Positions 32,570-41,160 of a DNA stretch of 64,000 bases are shown piece after piece. Within the stretch, counting starts at the first letter, position 1, and the number at the start of each line of letters is the position of its first letter. This stretch comes from Lachnospiraceae bacterium (GTDB lineage: Bacteria; Bacillota; Clostridia; Lachnospirales; Lachnospiraceae). The stretch lies in contig JAIDHX010000017.1 of NCBI GenBank assembly GCA_029053015.1, positions 24,771 to 88,770 of the forward strand. Direction: 5' to 3'. The notes below the pieces were generated by a model. The model ran no database searches. It saw nothing but the letters and a program-made list of their open reading frames with translations, and had not been told where the DNA came from. The position numbers and the translations under genes are program-made.

Positions 32570-33469
32570 CTATCTTTCAAGCAGCTCTCCTATTTCTTTT
32601 AAAGTCGGGGGACTTAACTGTAGCGGATACCTCGAGATTGCCACCGCCGCGCAGGCACTTGCAAACCTGACAAGTGCATCGTCATCCATGCCCATGGCAA
32701 GTGCATAAGTACAGCCCGCCTTGAAGGAATCACCCGCTCCAAGCGTACTTGCAACAGGGACTCGAAAAGGCCGGAAGGTTTTTACTTCTCCCCCTTTTCT
32801 GCCATAGCTGAACTCGCCTCCGCCGTTTGTAATAATAGTGAGCCCTCCGCCATTTTCCGCATAGAACGGAAACAGCTCTTCGCGTGTTTGTTCAGGGTAC
32901 AAATTGCTGATTCCCTCACCTGAAATAACTGATACTGCGGAGTGCTTATGAATATAGCTGTCATACCTGCAGTCGATGGTCACATAAGGCTTTTCAAGCT
33001 TCACACAAAGCGCAGCAGCAAGCTCTGCGTCATCTCCAAAGCAATCGTCTATAGCAGCGGCGCTGCATCCGGCAATATCACTTTCTTTCGGTTTGTTCCA
33101 ATGTCTGATATTGCTGCCATAGGCCTCTGCGAAAAAATGGCCGAACGTACCAAAGGGGGTTCTGGTATCGCCTGCAATCAATATATAATCCTCCAGTCCG
33201 TCAAAACTGTCATCAAACGTAAGTGAATCAAGATTCACCGTTTTATCCCTGTAAAACTCTCTAATCATCTGCGCGCTGTTTTTGCCAATATGCGTACCGT
33301 CAACCTTGACATCTGCCCCCAGCGAAGCAAGAACAGTTGCACAAGTTCCCGTCTCACCTCCCGGAAACCGGTAACTCTGCTGAATCTCCATATATTCGTC
33401 CGGAACCGGAAAATCATTTAACTTAAAACTGTTGGAACAACATATCATTCCATATAGATAAATCTGCAT
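32570..33469 (-). CDS. PfkB-family carbohydrate kinase
   Basis: 299 residues. FPGGETGTCATVLASLGADV is the N-terminal sugar-binding GG motif and STLGAGDSFKAGCTYALAMG the C-terminal ATP/anion-hole GAGD motif. ITNGGGEFSYGRKGGEVKTF lies before it. The family includes fructosamine, ribo- and 2-keto-3-deoxy kinases, and the substrate cannot be told from sequence. It is a lone gene between terminal genes of other operons. Confidence 0.85.
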   Translation of the reverse strand: MQIYLYGMICCSNSFKLNDFPVPDEYMEIQQSYRFPGGETGTCATVLASLGADVKVDGTHIGKNSAQMIREFYRDKTVNLDSLTFDDSFDGLEDYILIAGDTRTPFGTFGHFFAEAYGSNIRHWNKPKESDIAGCSAAAIDDCFGDDAELAAALCVKLEKPYVTIDCRYDSYIHKHSAVSVISGEGISNLYPEQTREELFPFYAENGGGLTIITNGGGEFSYGRKGGEVKTFRPFRVPVASTLGAGDSFKAGCTYALAMGMDDDALVRFASACAAVAISRYPLQLSPPTLKEIGELLER

Positions 33470-33579
33470 AAGTCCACCTTTCGCTAAATACCATTTCTAT
33501 CTTAAACAGGAGCAGAAAGCGGACACACCAAATCATTTCCGATGTATCCGCCTCTTTTCATTATTTTCTGTATTATATT

Positions 33580-34116
33580 TTAATATTCCGGCTCAATCAG
33601 TCCGTAGGTATCGCCCTTACGCTTGTACACCACATTGACCTGACCCGTCTCCGCGTTGTTGAACACGAAGAAATTATGTCCCAAAAGCTCCATCTGCACA
33701 CATGCATCCTCAGGGTACATGGGCTTAATGTCAAAACGCTTCGTGCGGACAATCTTGATTTCCTCATCCTCCATATAATCGTTCTCTGCAAACATTTTAC
33801 TGAAGGAAGCCGCTGACTGCTGCTTGTCCACCAATTTGGTTTTATACTTTTTCAACTGGCGCTCGATAATCTCCTCTACCAAATCAATGGATACATACAT
33901 GTCGTTGCTGACCTGCTCGGAGCGGATAATGTTTCCCTTCACAGGTATCGTCACTTCTATTTTCTGCCTGTCCTTCTCCACACTCAGCGTAACCCGCACT
34001 TCCGTATCCGGCGTAAAGTATTTCTCAAGTTTTCCGATTTTTTCTTCAACTGCCGACTTTAACCCATCCGTTACCTCAATGTTTCTGCCTACAATAATAA
34101 ATTTCATGTCGCTCAT
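33580..34116 (-). CDS. hpf: Ribosome hibernation promoting factor, long form
   Basis: 178 residues. The N-terminal RaiA domain (MKFIIVGRNIEVTDGLKSAV, EEKIGKLEKYFTPDTEVRVT) is followed by a linker and the C-terminal dimerisation domain (IVRTKRFDIKPMYPEDACVQ, MELLGHNFFVFNNAETGQVN, VVYKRKGDTYGLIEPEY). This long form makes 100S ribosomes in Gram-positive bacteria. The start may be the first or fourth codon. Confidence 0.95.
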   Translation of the reverse strand: MSDMKFIIVGRNIEVTDGLKSAVEEKIGKLEKYFTPDTEVRVTLSVEKDRQKIEVTIPVKGNIIRSEQVSNDMYVSIDLVEEIIERQLKKYKTKLVDKQQSAASFSKMFAENDYMEDEEIKIVRTKRFDIKPMYPEDACVQMELLGHNFFVFNNAETGQVNVVYKRKGDTYGLIEPEY

Positions 34117-34142
34117 CCCTTTCGGTTGTTTATTGTATAAGC

Positions 34143-34172
34143 ATTATACCATAAATTCACCCTTTTTTGCAA
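34143..34172 (-). promoter_or_regulatory. hpf promoter
   Basis: TTGCAA - 18 bases - TATAAT on the minus strand, about 30 bases before the hpf start. Confidence 0.65.
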
Positions 34173-34531
34173 TAATTTGGGAATGAATTTGGTTATTTTT
34201 GACATTCAAAATGTCAATATATTTTTCGACATTTTTTTACAAGATATCATTTTTATTCATTCTTAACAAAACATTTGTTTATTTGAGGATAAAGTGTCCC
34301 TTCCCCCTTTTCGCCAAAAAATGATGTGGACAATGTGGATAACTCAGTGCATAAGTAGCATTTATCCGTTTTTTGGCATTTTTTCATGTGGATAAGTTCT
34401 TATTTCCCAAATTCTAAATTTCGACAAAAATAATTGTTCCCATGTTTGTTTTGTCTATTTTGTACAAGTGTGATTTTGTCAATAGGATTTTAACTATTTT
34501 TTATTTTCTTGCAATAGGCATTGCACTTCAC
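34173..34531. other. AT-rich intergenic region without a gene
   Basis: No credible ORF. It has a TTGACATT / AATGTCAA dyad (around 34198-34222) upstream of the hpf promoter, several TTATCC-like motifs (GTGGATAA appears three times between about 34333 and 34400, resembling degenerate DnaA boxes), and long T/A tracts. No function assigned. Confidence 0.4.
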
Positions 34532-34579
34532 AAAAACAGCCCCGTGAACCCTGCCTTGTGGCACAGTTCATGGGGCTGT
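34532..34579 (-). terminator. Terminator of the NlpC/P60 gene
   Basis: Stem ACAGCCCCATGAAC / GTTCACGGGGCTGT with 16-base loop followed by TTTTTG on the minus strand. Confidence 0.85.
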
Positions 34580-34589
34580 ACTTCTTTTT

Positions 34590-35813
34590 TTAGAAAATAC
34601 GTCTGATTGCCAGAATCTTTTTATTGCTGTAATTTACATTTGAAACGATGATACCGGTTCTCGAGTTGGAAGCATGGACAATCTGTCCGTTGCCGATATA
34701 CAGCGCTACGTGACCGGAGTAGCATATCAAGTCGCCGGGCTGTGCATTTTCCAGACTGTCTACCGCGTAACCCTGACTTCTGTCAGACTTGGAGCTGTGA
34801 GGCAGGCTTACACCAAAGTTTGCGTATACACTCATAACAAATCCGGAGCAGTCCGCACCATTTGTCAGGCTAGTGCCGCCATATACATAAGGATTGCCGA
34901 CAAACTGCAGTGCATATTCTGCAACCGCTACGCCAAGCTCGCTGCCCTCTCCTACCGTATAGTTCGTATTCTGGGTGGGAGCCTGTACCGGTGCCTGTTG
35001 CTGCTGAGCCGCCTGCGCTGCCTGACTTGCACGCGCTGCCTCCTGTGCCTTTCTTCTCGCTTCGGCTTCTTTTGCAAGACGCGCTTCCTCTTCTGCCTTT
35101 GACTCCGCTTCCACAAACTCCGTGCGGATATCTACAAAATCTCCGGAAACCCAGCCGTCTCCTTCTTCCATATTTATCATAACCCAGCCGTCATCGGTCT
35201 CGTCAAGCACCAGAAAGTCTTCTCCTCCCGGCACCATGCCAAGCCTCGGCGCATCTATACTAGGCTCTGTACGTACATACAAGGTCGTGGTGTTGACTGT
35301 CGCCATTCTCGAACCAACTTCCCTTGCAAGCTCTGCCGCCGCTTCACCTGTGACACAGTATTCCGCCTTTACATATCCGGTCACCGTACCCGATGTAATC
35401 AGGTACCAGCCGTTTTCCTCCGCAATAAAGGTGCCTACGGAATTGTCGTACAGCTTTCCTATAATTTCTCCTTGCTCGCTCGGCAGGCTCCTGATATTGA
35501 CATACCGGTTTACCTGTGCGATAACCAGATTGCGGAACATTTCTTCCTCCGGGCTCTGTGTTCCTGCGGAGGCAGCATTCATAACCTCCTGAATATCCGC
35601 AACTGTAACAGAGGCTTCGATTTTGCTTTCCGCGCCTGTCTGGGACGTCTGCAGGCTTTCCAAGGACGTATCCTTGACCAGAAACAGATTGACGCCGCCC
35701 GACGGCAGTACTGAAGTAACTTTATCCGAAGCCATTACATCTATATGCAATCCTGAAAAGGTGATAACTGCAGCCAGCGCTCCTGCCGCCAGCTTTACAC
35801 CGTAATGGTTCAT
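34590..35813 (-). CDS. Secreted NlpC/P60 endopeptidase with two SH3b domains
   Basis: 407 residues. Signal peptide (LAAGALAAVITFSGLHIDVMA), two SH3b-like cell-wall binding regions (YVNIRSLPSEQGEIIGKLYD near 110; TTTLYVRTEPSIDAPRLGMV near 180), an Ala/Glu/Gln-rich helical linker (230-275), then the NlpC/P60 domain with ADCSGFVMSVYANFG (catalytic Cys), GDLICYSGHVALYIGNG (His) and IVHASNSRTG. It cleaves peptidoglycan stem peptides, likely in cell separation. A consensus promoter and terminator make it a single-gene unit. Confidence 0.92.
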   Translation of the reverse strand: MNHYGVKLAAGALAAVITFSGLHIDVMASDKVTSVLPSGGVNLFLVKDTSLESLQTSQTGAESKIEASVTVADIQEVMNAASAGTQSPEEEMFRNLVIAQVNRYVNIRSLPSEQGEIIGKLYDNSVGTFIAEENGWYLITSGTVTGYVKAEYCVTGEAAAELAREVGSRMATVNTTTLYVRTEPSIDAPRLGMVPGGEDFLVLDETDDGWVMINMEEGDGWVSGDFVDIRTEFVEAESKAEEEARLAKEAEARRKAQEAARASQAAQAAQQQQAPVQAPTQNTNYTVGEGSELGVAVAEYALQFVGNPYVYGGTSLTNGADCSGFVMSVYANFGVSLPHSSKSDRSQGYAVDSLENAQPGDLICYSGHVALYIGNGQIVHASNSRTGIIVSNVNYSNKKILAIRRIF

Positions 35814-35863
35814 GGTTCTTCCTCCATAGTAAAAATATTACGAATTTGTTACATTGTGTAAAA

Positions 35864-35892
35864 AATATAACATAACCATTACGATTTGTCAA
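35864..35892 (-). promoter_or_regulatory. Promoter of the NlpC/P60 gene
   Basis: TTGACA - 17 bases - TATATT, about 50 bases before the ATG. Confidence 0.75.
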
Positions 35893-35963
35893 CAGGGTCG
35901 CGATATAATTTTGTAACAATATAGAAATACTTCTGACGCACAACAAAATGTGCCGGCCGTTAT

Positions 35964-36875
35964 TTACACGCCATTTACCAGTGCTGCAGCCGCCGTCGCC
36001 GCATTAGCGCCGTCCGCTACGGCTGTAATAATTTGACGCATGGGCTTTTTCCTGATGTCACCGGCGGCAAAAATGCCCGCTGCCGACGTGCAGGTATCCT
36101 CCCCGGCCAGAATGTAGCCGCCCTCATCACATGTCACAAGTTCCCTGCAAATTTCCGTCTGGGGCTTAATGCCGACTGCAATAAATACGCCATCCACCAA
36201 AATTGACGTCTCTTCTCCGCTTTCTTTATCCGACAATTTCAGCCCCTCCACCATATCGCCGCCGTAAATCTCGGATACCGTGCGGTTCCACAAAACCTCT
36301 ACGTTGGGCAGCGCCATCAAGGCATCCTGAAGTACCTTTGCAGCGCGCAGGCTGTCCCTCCTGTGAATCAAATATACCTTTTTGCAGGCACGCGCCAGAA
36401 AAATGGCGTCCTCCACGGCCACATCACCGCCGCCCACTACCGCCACGGTTTTGTTTTTAAAGAAAGCGCCGTCACAGGTTGCACAGTAGGAGACACCCAT
36501 GCCCGTAAATTCTTCTTCACCGGGAACCTCCAGATGCGCATGCTGCGCTCCCATCGCCAGAATCAAAGTTTTTGCCTCAAGATCGCCTTCCGCGGTATGC
36601 ACAATTTTTACCTCTCCCTTGTCTTCGATTCCGGTTACCTCAGCTTCCTTAAACTCCGCGCCCACCTTTTCCGCGTGCTCCCTGAATTTCATGCCCATAT
36701 CAAAGCCGTTTATCCCCGGCAGTCCCAGATAGTTGTCCACCTCGTAGGTATTGAGCACCTGTCCGCCGCTCATGGGATTTTTTTCAAGCACAAGCAGCTT
36801 AAGCCCCGCTCTCATCCCATATACGGCGGCTCCAAGCCCTGCCGGTCCGGAACCGATAATAATCAAATCGTACAT
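35964..36875 (-). CDS. trxB: Thioredoxin reductase
   Basis: 303 residues. FAD site IIGSGPAGLGAAVYGMRAG, redox-active CATC in SYCATCDGAFFKNKT, NADPH site VVGGGDVAVEDAIFLAR with HRRDSLRA, and FAD-binding ASAAGIFAAGDI-like SAAGIFAAGDIRKKP near the end. It reduces thioredoxin with NADPH. No thioredoxin gene is adjacent. About 90 bases from the AspRS gene downstream, same strand, so possibly co-transcribed from it. Confidence 0.95.
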   Translation of the reverse strand: MYDLIIIGSGPAGLGAAVYGMRAGLKLLVLEKNPMSGGQVLNTYEVDNYLGLPGINGFDMGMKFREHAEKVGAEFKEAEVTGIEDKGEVKIVHTAEGDLEAKTLILAMGAQHAHLEVPGEEEFTGMGVSYCATCDGAFFKNKTVAVVGGGDVAVEDAIFLARACKKVYLIHRRDSLRAAKVLQDALMALPNVEVLWNRTVSEIYGGDMVEGLKLSDKESGEETSILVDGVFIAVGIKPQTEICRELVTCDEGGYILAGEDTCTSAAGIFAAGDIRKKPMRQIITAVADGANAATAAAALVNGV

Positions 36876-37008
36876 CTTTACCTCTTTTCTGTCCGTCCTC
36901 CATCAATCGCCGCTTCTGCCGCAAAGAGCGGACCCTTTCGATTAGTGTACCAATTTTTCGCTAAAAATACAACTGGCGCAATTTTTTTGACGGCAGCAGG
37001 CTTGCACG

Positions 37009-38334
37009 CTAAGGCGCCACCCTGTTGATGTCCCTCGGAAAGAGCGATGCATACCTAACATTTTCCAGCATAAGCAGGCGGCTTGTAAAACGCTCCAGCC
37101 CGAGGCCCAGACCGCCATGCGGCGGAATTCCGTATTTGTGCAGCATCAGATAACTTTCAAACTGCTCCGGCTCCAGGCCGAAACGCGCCATCTTGGCAAT
37201 TTGCTCCTGATAATCATGAATCCGCTGTCCGCCTGTCGTAATTTCCAATCCGCGGAACAGCAAATCAAAACTTTCCGTCACCTTGGGATTATCCCCGCTT
37301 TCCATTGCGTAGAAAGGCCGTTTTTCACTTGGATAATGGGTCACAAAAACAAATTCGCTCCCCGTCTCTTTTTGTACAAGTTCACAGAGCAGACGCTCCT
37401 CCTCCGGCTCAAAATCCTTTGCCTCATGTGACTGACGGTGGTAAGCTTTTGCGATCATCTCCTTTGCCTCGTCAAAGGGAATTGCCGGAATATCGCCGAT
37501 AACCGGCAGTTTGACGCGAAGCAGCCCCAGTTCATTTTCATAATGTTCCTTCAGATACTCTATGGAGAACCGAAGCATTTTTGTTTCCATCTGCATAATA
37601 TCTTCAAAGCTCTCGATGTACCCCATTTCAAAATCTACACCGGTATACTCGTTTAAGTGCCTTTTTGTGTCATGCTTTTCCGCGCGGAATACAGGCGCAA
37701 TCTCAAACACACGCTCAAAAACGCCAACCATCATCTGCTTGTAAAACTGCGGACTCTGCGCAAGATACGCCTGTTTTCCAAAGTAGTCCAGTCTGAAAAT
37801 ATTGGCGCCGCCCTCCGCGCCCGCCTGCACAATCTTCGGCGTGTGGATTTCCGTAAAACGCTCCCCCATCAGAAATGTCCGAAAAGCATTGGCAATCCCT
37901 TCCTGTAATTTAAAAATAGCGCGCTGGCTGCTGTTCCGCAGCGTAACAGGGCGGTAGTCCAGCAGGTTTTCAATCGAAGTGTCCACCAGCTTCTGATTGA
38001 TAACAATCGGGCTCTCTTTATGTGGGACAGATAAAATTTCCGCCTCCTTCAGCCGCAAATCATACCCTGTTTTGGAACGTTCTTCCAAGACCACCTCCGC
38101 AGTCAGTATGACGCAGCTCTCCTCCTTCAAAATCTCCAGCGGAAAGCCGGCATATCTCTGCTCATAGACGCATTGCAGCACCTCCCGCCCCGTGCGCAGC
38201 AGCACAAAGGCAAAATCACTCATTTTCCTGATTTTGTAGATACTGCCGTGAAGCCTTACCGTTTCACCTGCATGGCCTTTGATTTCTTCCGCCGTAAGAG
38301 CCGCCGGAATTGTGGTTCCTGTTATTCTTTTCAT
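37009..38334 (-). CDS. aspS: Aspartyl-tRNA synthetase, archaeal/short type
   Basis: 441 residues from the ATG at 38332-38334 with AAGAGG upstream. A longer frame would begin inside the attenuator hairpin and is unlikely. OB-fold (GETVRLHGSIYKIRKMSDFA), then class II motifs: QSPQFYKQMMVGVFERVFEI, FRAEKHDTKRHLNEYTGVDF (motif 2), RGLEITTGGQRIHDY and PHGGLGLGLERFTSRLL (motif 3). It lacks the bacterial GAD insertion and is 441 rather than about 590 residues, so it belongs to the archaeal-like, often non-discriminating group that can also charge tRNA-Asn. Regulated by the leader described below. Confidence 0.9.
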   Translation of the reverse strand: MKRITGTTIPAALTAEEIKGHAGETVRLHGSIYKIRKMSDFAFVLLRTGREVLQCVYEQRYAGFPLEILKEESCVILTAEVVLEERSKTGYDLRLKEAEILSVPHKESPIVINQKLVDTSIENLLDYRPVTLRNSSQRAIFKLQEGIANAFRTFLMGERFTEIHTPKIVQAGAEGGANIFRLDYFGKQAYLAQSPQFYKQMMVGVFERVFEIAPVFRAEKHDTKRHLNEYTGVDFEMGYIESFEDIMQMETKMLRFSIEYLKEHYENELGLLRVKLPVIGDIPAIPFDEAKEMIAKAYHRQSHEAKDFEPEEERLLCELVQKETGSEFVFVTHYPSEKRPFYAMESGDNPKVTESFDLLFRGLEITTGGQRIHDYQEQIAKMARFGLEPEQFESYLMLHKYGIPPHGGLGLGLERFTSRLLMLENVRYASLFPRDINRVAP

Positions 38335-38437
38335 ATTTAACCTCTTTTCTGCGCTGCTTTCTTGTACAAAGCCATATCCATACAAATTTGTGATTGCAGC
38401 GCAGACACAAACTTGTGAGTGGAAGATTTTCGGACGC

Positions 38438-38561
38438 AAAAAAACCACGCCGTAAACCATTTTACAATTTACCGGTGTGGTTTCGTTTCCTACTCATCCG
38501 TTGGTCTGCCGCAGGCTCTTTTTTCCACACAGGTACAACACTGAAAGCGCCTGTACCTGTG
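38438..38561 (-). promoter_or_regulatory. aspS attenuator: mutually exclusive hairpins ending in an intrinsic terminator
   Basis: Four segments can be drawn on the minus strand. Segment 1 CACAGGTACA (38561-38552) pairs perfectly with segment 2 TGTACCTGTG (38537-38528). Segment 2, as TACCTGTGTGG (38536-38526), can instead pair with segment 3 CCACACCGGTA (38480-38470), 10 of 11 positions. Segment 3 pairs with segment 4 in the terminator AAACCACACCGGTAAA / TTTACGGCGTGGTTT followed by a T-run (38444-38438). No T-box motif is present. See the leader peptide just upstream. Confidence 0.75.
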
Positions 38562-38580
38562 CCATGCACGAATACAAGCG

Positions 38581-38628
38581 CTATCTATCGTCGTCCCTGT
38601 GCGATTTCCGCATCTGCATCCGATACAT
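38581..38628 (-). CDS. aspS leader peptide with three consecutive Asp codons
   Basis: AGGAGG followed six bases later by ATG gives the 15-residue MYRMQMRKSHRDDDR and a TAG stop. Codons 12-14 are GAC GAC GAT (38595-38587). It lies between a consensus promoter and an attenuator upstream of aspS. A short ORF with a perfect ribosome site and a run of the cognate amino acid is the hallmark of ribosome-mediated attenuation (as in trp, his and similar leaders). Confidence 0.8.
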   Translation of the reverse strand: MYRMQMRKSHRDDDR

Positions 38629-38678
38629 AACAAGCCTCCTGTAAAGCCGCTTATGGAAAGCGGTTTTCTTATTGACGA

Positions 38679-38707
38679 AGTATAGCACAGCCCGCGTGAG
38701 GTGTCAA
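38679..38707 (-). promoter_or_regulatory. aspS promoter
   Basis: TTGACA - 17 bases - TATACT on the minus strand. A small hairpin CCGCTT...AAGCGG (about 38643-38660) lies between the likely start of transcription and the leader-peptide ribosome site. Confidence 0.8.
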
Positions 38708-38735
38708 ATGAGAAAAATTCTCATGGGAAATTTTC

Positions 38736-39710
38736 TCATGGTATTTTTGCTGATATTTCAGCAAAATAAAGACATCTATTTTCGCTGTCTGATATATAAA
38801 TATTGCCCGCTGCATCAATATCCATATACATATATAGTTCTGTTGACGGCAATACAAAAAGTGTTTCAAAGGCTTCGTCCTGCCTTGAAAAGCGGTTGAC
38901 TGCACCTTTTCCGATAGACACCATGTAAAGGTGGGCACCCCAATAGCAAAGTGCTGCCGGTGCGTATTTATCATCTATCTGCGCTATCGGCACAAGTTTG
39001 CTTTCCGCAACCTCATACAACATATTTTCCCCTGACTGTATTGCCATGGTATTTTCTTTAATTTTAAATTCAAAGATATTTGCAAAATACATACTATTTT
39101 CTCCGGCACATAAGTAACCGACGACTTCTTCCCCGATTTTTTCCCACTCACCATTTTTATAAGCAAATACATATGCATCCATTACATTCGAAGAAATTGC
39201 TGATACGTAAACAATTCCTTCTGCATCAACGGCAATGCTTACATATCTGCCTAATCCCTGCTGCGCATACAAGGGATGTAAATAGTACATTTCCAGATAC
39301 TGAAAATCAGACGTAAATTTTTGAACGCGGTTATTTTTACTATCCAACACATAAAAGCAACCGTCTGAAAAAGTAATATCTCTCGGTTCAGAGAAATTTC
39401 CTTCCTCCATTCCCAACGTTCCGAATGAATCCTCCTTGACAAAATCTTTGCCCAATTTTACAACACAGTTATTTGAGAGGTCACATACATATATACTTTC
39501 ATTGTATATGCAGATACCCCCCGGCGCTTCAATGCCAAGTTCAGTCAAATCAAGCTCCTGTAAATCATATCCTCCTTGAATATCCGTGCTGAGTTTTAGA
39601 AAAATCGGCTCATTTTGTTTGCCGCAGGATGTCAACAAAAAAGATGATATCATGCATAAAATGATTATATAACTTGTTCTTTTTACAGTTATTGCTTTTT
39701 GTTTATTCAA
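38736..39710 (-). CDS. Beta-propeller (NHL/6-bladed) lipoprotein, paralog 1
   Basis: 324 residues from the TTG at 39708-39710 (AGGAAAAG upstream). A lipoprotein signal ends IISSFLLTSCGK-like at MISSFLLTSCGK, so it is anchored on the outer face of the membrane. The body has repeating blades: GGICIYNESIYVCDLSNNCV, GNFSEPRDITFSDGCFYVLD, VSIAVDAEGIVYVSAISS, YMYMDIDAAGNIYISDSENR. These NHL-like repeats suggest a ligand-binding propeller. It overlaps or abuts paralog 2 (39721) and is last in the operon. The three paralogs are clearly related but diverged. Confidence 0.8.
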   Translation of the reverse strand: MNKQKAITVKRTSYIIILCMISSFLLTSCGKQNEPIFLKLSTDIQGGYDLQELDLTELGIEAPGGICIYNESIYVCDLSNNCVVKLGKDFVKEDSFGTLGMEEGNFSEPRDITFSDGCFYVLDSKNNRVQKFTSDFQYLEMYYLHPLYAQQGLGRYVSIAVDAEGIVYVSAISSNVMDAYVFAYKNGEWEKIGEEVVGYLCAGENSMYFANIFEFKIKENTMAIQSGENMLYEVAESKLVPIAQIDDKYAPAALCYWGAHLYMVSIGKGAVNRFSRQDEAFETLFVLPSTELYMYMDIDAAGNIYISDSENRCLYFAEISAKIP

Positions 39711-39720
39711 TTTGCTTTTC

Positions 39721-40707
39721 CTATCCTTCCTGTTTCTCGGCAACATAAAAGCATTTGTTTTCGACATCAGTAATATACATGTTTCCCGCCTCGTCTATGT
39801 CCATATACATATGCTGGCTTGCTTTCGGCAACACAAGAAGTGTATCTAAATTTTCTTCCTGCTGAGAAAAGCAATGAACCATTCCGTATCCGGCAGATAT
39901 CATATAAAAACAGTCATTCCAATACGTTAAAGCGGTTGGTGCATAACCAAAACAAATCTCTGCCAAAGGGGTAAGCTTTCCGTTCTTAAAAGAATATAAA
40001 ATATTTTCTCCAGATTGAATTATTGTTTCTTTTTTCTCTTTTCTAAACTCAAAAAGATTTGCAAAATAAATATTTCCGTCTCCAGTACATAAATAACCGA
40101 CAATTTTTCCCGCCTCTTTCTTCCATGTGCCATTCTTCCAGCAATATATATATGCATCCTCCGTATCTGGTGCATCTGTGGATACATATATAGTGCCTTC
40201 TGCATCAACCGCAATACTTAAATAATTACCTGACCTCTCAGAATGTAACGGTTCTAAATAATAGGTCTCAAGATATTCAAAGTCTGAATCAAATTTTTGG
40301 ACACAATAATTTCCATTATCCAACACATAAAAGCAGCCTCCCGAAAAAGTAATATCCCACGGTTCCGAAAAATTTCCTTCTTCCATTCCCAGCGTACCAT
40401 AAATCGCTTCTTTTTTTAAATCCTTTCTCACTTTTACAATACAGCTGTTTGAAATATCGCATACATATATATTTCCATTATAAACACAGACACCTCCCGG
40501 CGTTTCAATACCAAGCTCATCTAAATTAATTTCTTGTAAATCATAACCGTCACAAAGCTTATAGTTCCCCTCTTCATCCAAGAAATCTAAAAACAGTGAT
40601 GGTTTCTTTTTACCGCAGGCTGCTAATGAAAACATCAATACTATACATATGGCAGCCAAACTTACACTTTTCATTCTTCTTTTATTCGTTATTTTCTGTT
40701 TATTCAA
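39721..40707 (-). CDS. Beta-propeller lipoprotein, paralog 2
   Basis: 328 residues from the TTG at 40705-40707 (GGGAGG upstream); the start LNKQK-style matches the other two paralogs, which also use TTG. Lipobox LMFSLAACGK. Blades include GGVCVYNGNIYVCDISNSCI, GNFSEPWDITFSGGCFYVLD, LSIAVDAEGTIYVSTDAPDT and HMYMDIDEAGNMYITDVENK. It follows the six-Cys peptide gene by about 100 bases and ends 10 bases before the start of paralog 1. Extracytoplasmic, function unknown. A sensor or binding partner of the peptide is possible. Confidence 0.8.
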   Translation of the reverse strand: MNKQKITNKRRMKSVSLAAICIVLMFSLAACGKKKPSLFLDFLDEEGNYKLCDGYDLQEINLDELGIETPGGVCVYNGNIYVCDISNSCIVKVRKDLKKEAIYGTLGMEEGNFSEPWDITFSGGCFYVLDNGNYCVQKFDSDFEYLETYYLEPLHSERSGNYLSIAVDAEGTIYVSTDAPDTEDAYIYCWKNGTWKKEAGKIVGYLCTGDGNIYFANLFEFRKEKKETIIQSGENILYSFKNGKLTPLAEICFGYAPTALTYWNDCFYMISAGYGMVHCFSQQEENLDTLLVLPKASQHMYMDIDEAGNMYITDVENKCFYVAEKQEG

Positions 40708-40813
40708 CTGACTTTCCTCCCTTTCTGCCCTATGAAGCAAATATTACTCTATATCATATCTTTTTAATAAAAGGGGAGGAGCAACAAGCCTCCTCCCTTT
40801 TACTACAATACCA

Positions 40814-41092
40814 TTAATTATACGGGCAACAACCATTATCCGTTGTCTCTACATAGTAGTCCTCATACTTTGTTCCAAGTTCATTCGTACATGTTCTGAC
40901 ATATTCTCTTTGTACAAAATAAGTGCGGTTTCCAGTATGACAAATTGGTGTGGCACAATAGCCTCCGACCTTACCCGTCGGAGTCCCCTCACCGCAGTCT
41001 GCTTCCGCCTTAATCGGAAGCATCCACAGCGTAGCCACTGCCATCAGTGCCGCTACTGCCAAGTAACCTTTTTTGTTTCTTTTTCTTCTCAT
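40814..41092 (-). CDS. Secreted six-cysteine peptide, candidate substrate of the operon
   Basis: 92 residues. A basic start and signal peptide (MRRKRNKKGYLAVAALMAVA, TLWMLPIKAEA) likely cleave before DCGEG. The mature part of about 61 residues has six Cys (DCGEG, GGYCATPIC, VRTCTNE, NGCCPYN) spaced as for three disulfides, and Tyr-rich segments. AAAGGAG lies before the ATG. I know no family for it. Small signal-peptide proteins next to six-bladed propeller proteins also occur in Bacteroides (NVEALA group), but this sequence shows no NVEALA motif. Confidence 0.75.
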   Translation of the reverse strand: MRRKRNKKGYLAVAALMAVATLWMLPIKAEADCGEGTPTGKVGGYCATPICHTGNRTYFVQREYVRTCTNELGTKYEDYYVETTDNGCCPYN

Positions 41093-41111
41093 CTTTTTTC
41101 TCCTTTACTTG

Positions 41112-41160
41112 TATATTGACATTTGTAAAATGCCTAAACCCAATGATTTCATCAGGTTTT
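41112..41160 (-). repeat. Post-stop hairpin element, copy 1
   Basis: Immediately after the stop codon of propeller paralog 3: AAACCTGATGA..TCATTGGGTTT (stem of about 11 pairs) then AGGCATTTT and GTCAATATA. A near copy follows the ATPase at 44633-44676. It precedes the peptide gene. Confidence 0.6.

Noticed and set aside
38344..38460. Longer N-terminus for AspRS starting at 38460
   Set aside because: That ATG lies in the terminator hairpin and the extra 42 residues resemble nothing in AspRS. The start at 38334 has a ribosome site.
38341..38640. T-box riboswitch upstream of aspS
   Set aside because: No AGGGTGGNACCGCG-like T-box sequence or specifier stem could be found, and the leader instead has a ribosome site, a short ORF and alternative hairpins.
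38438..38640. 6S or SRP RNA gene
   Set aside because: The central bulge or GGAAG motif expected of these RNAs is missing, and the sequence is explained by the attenuator.
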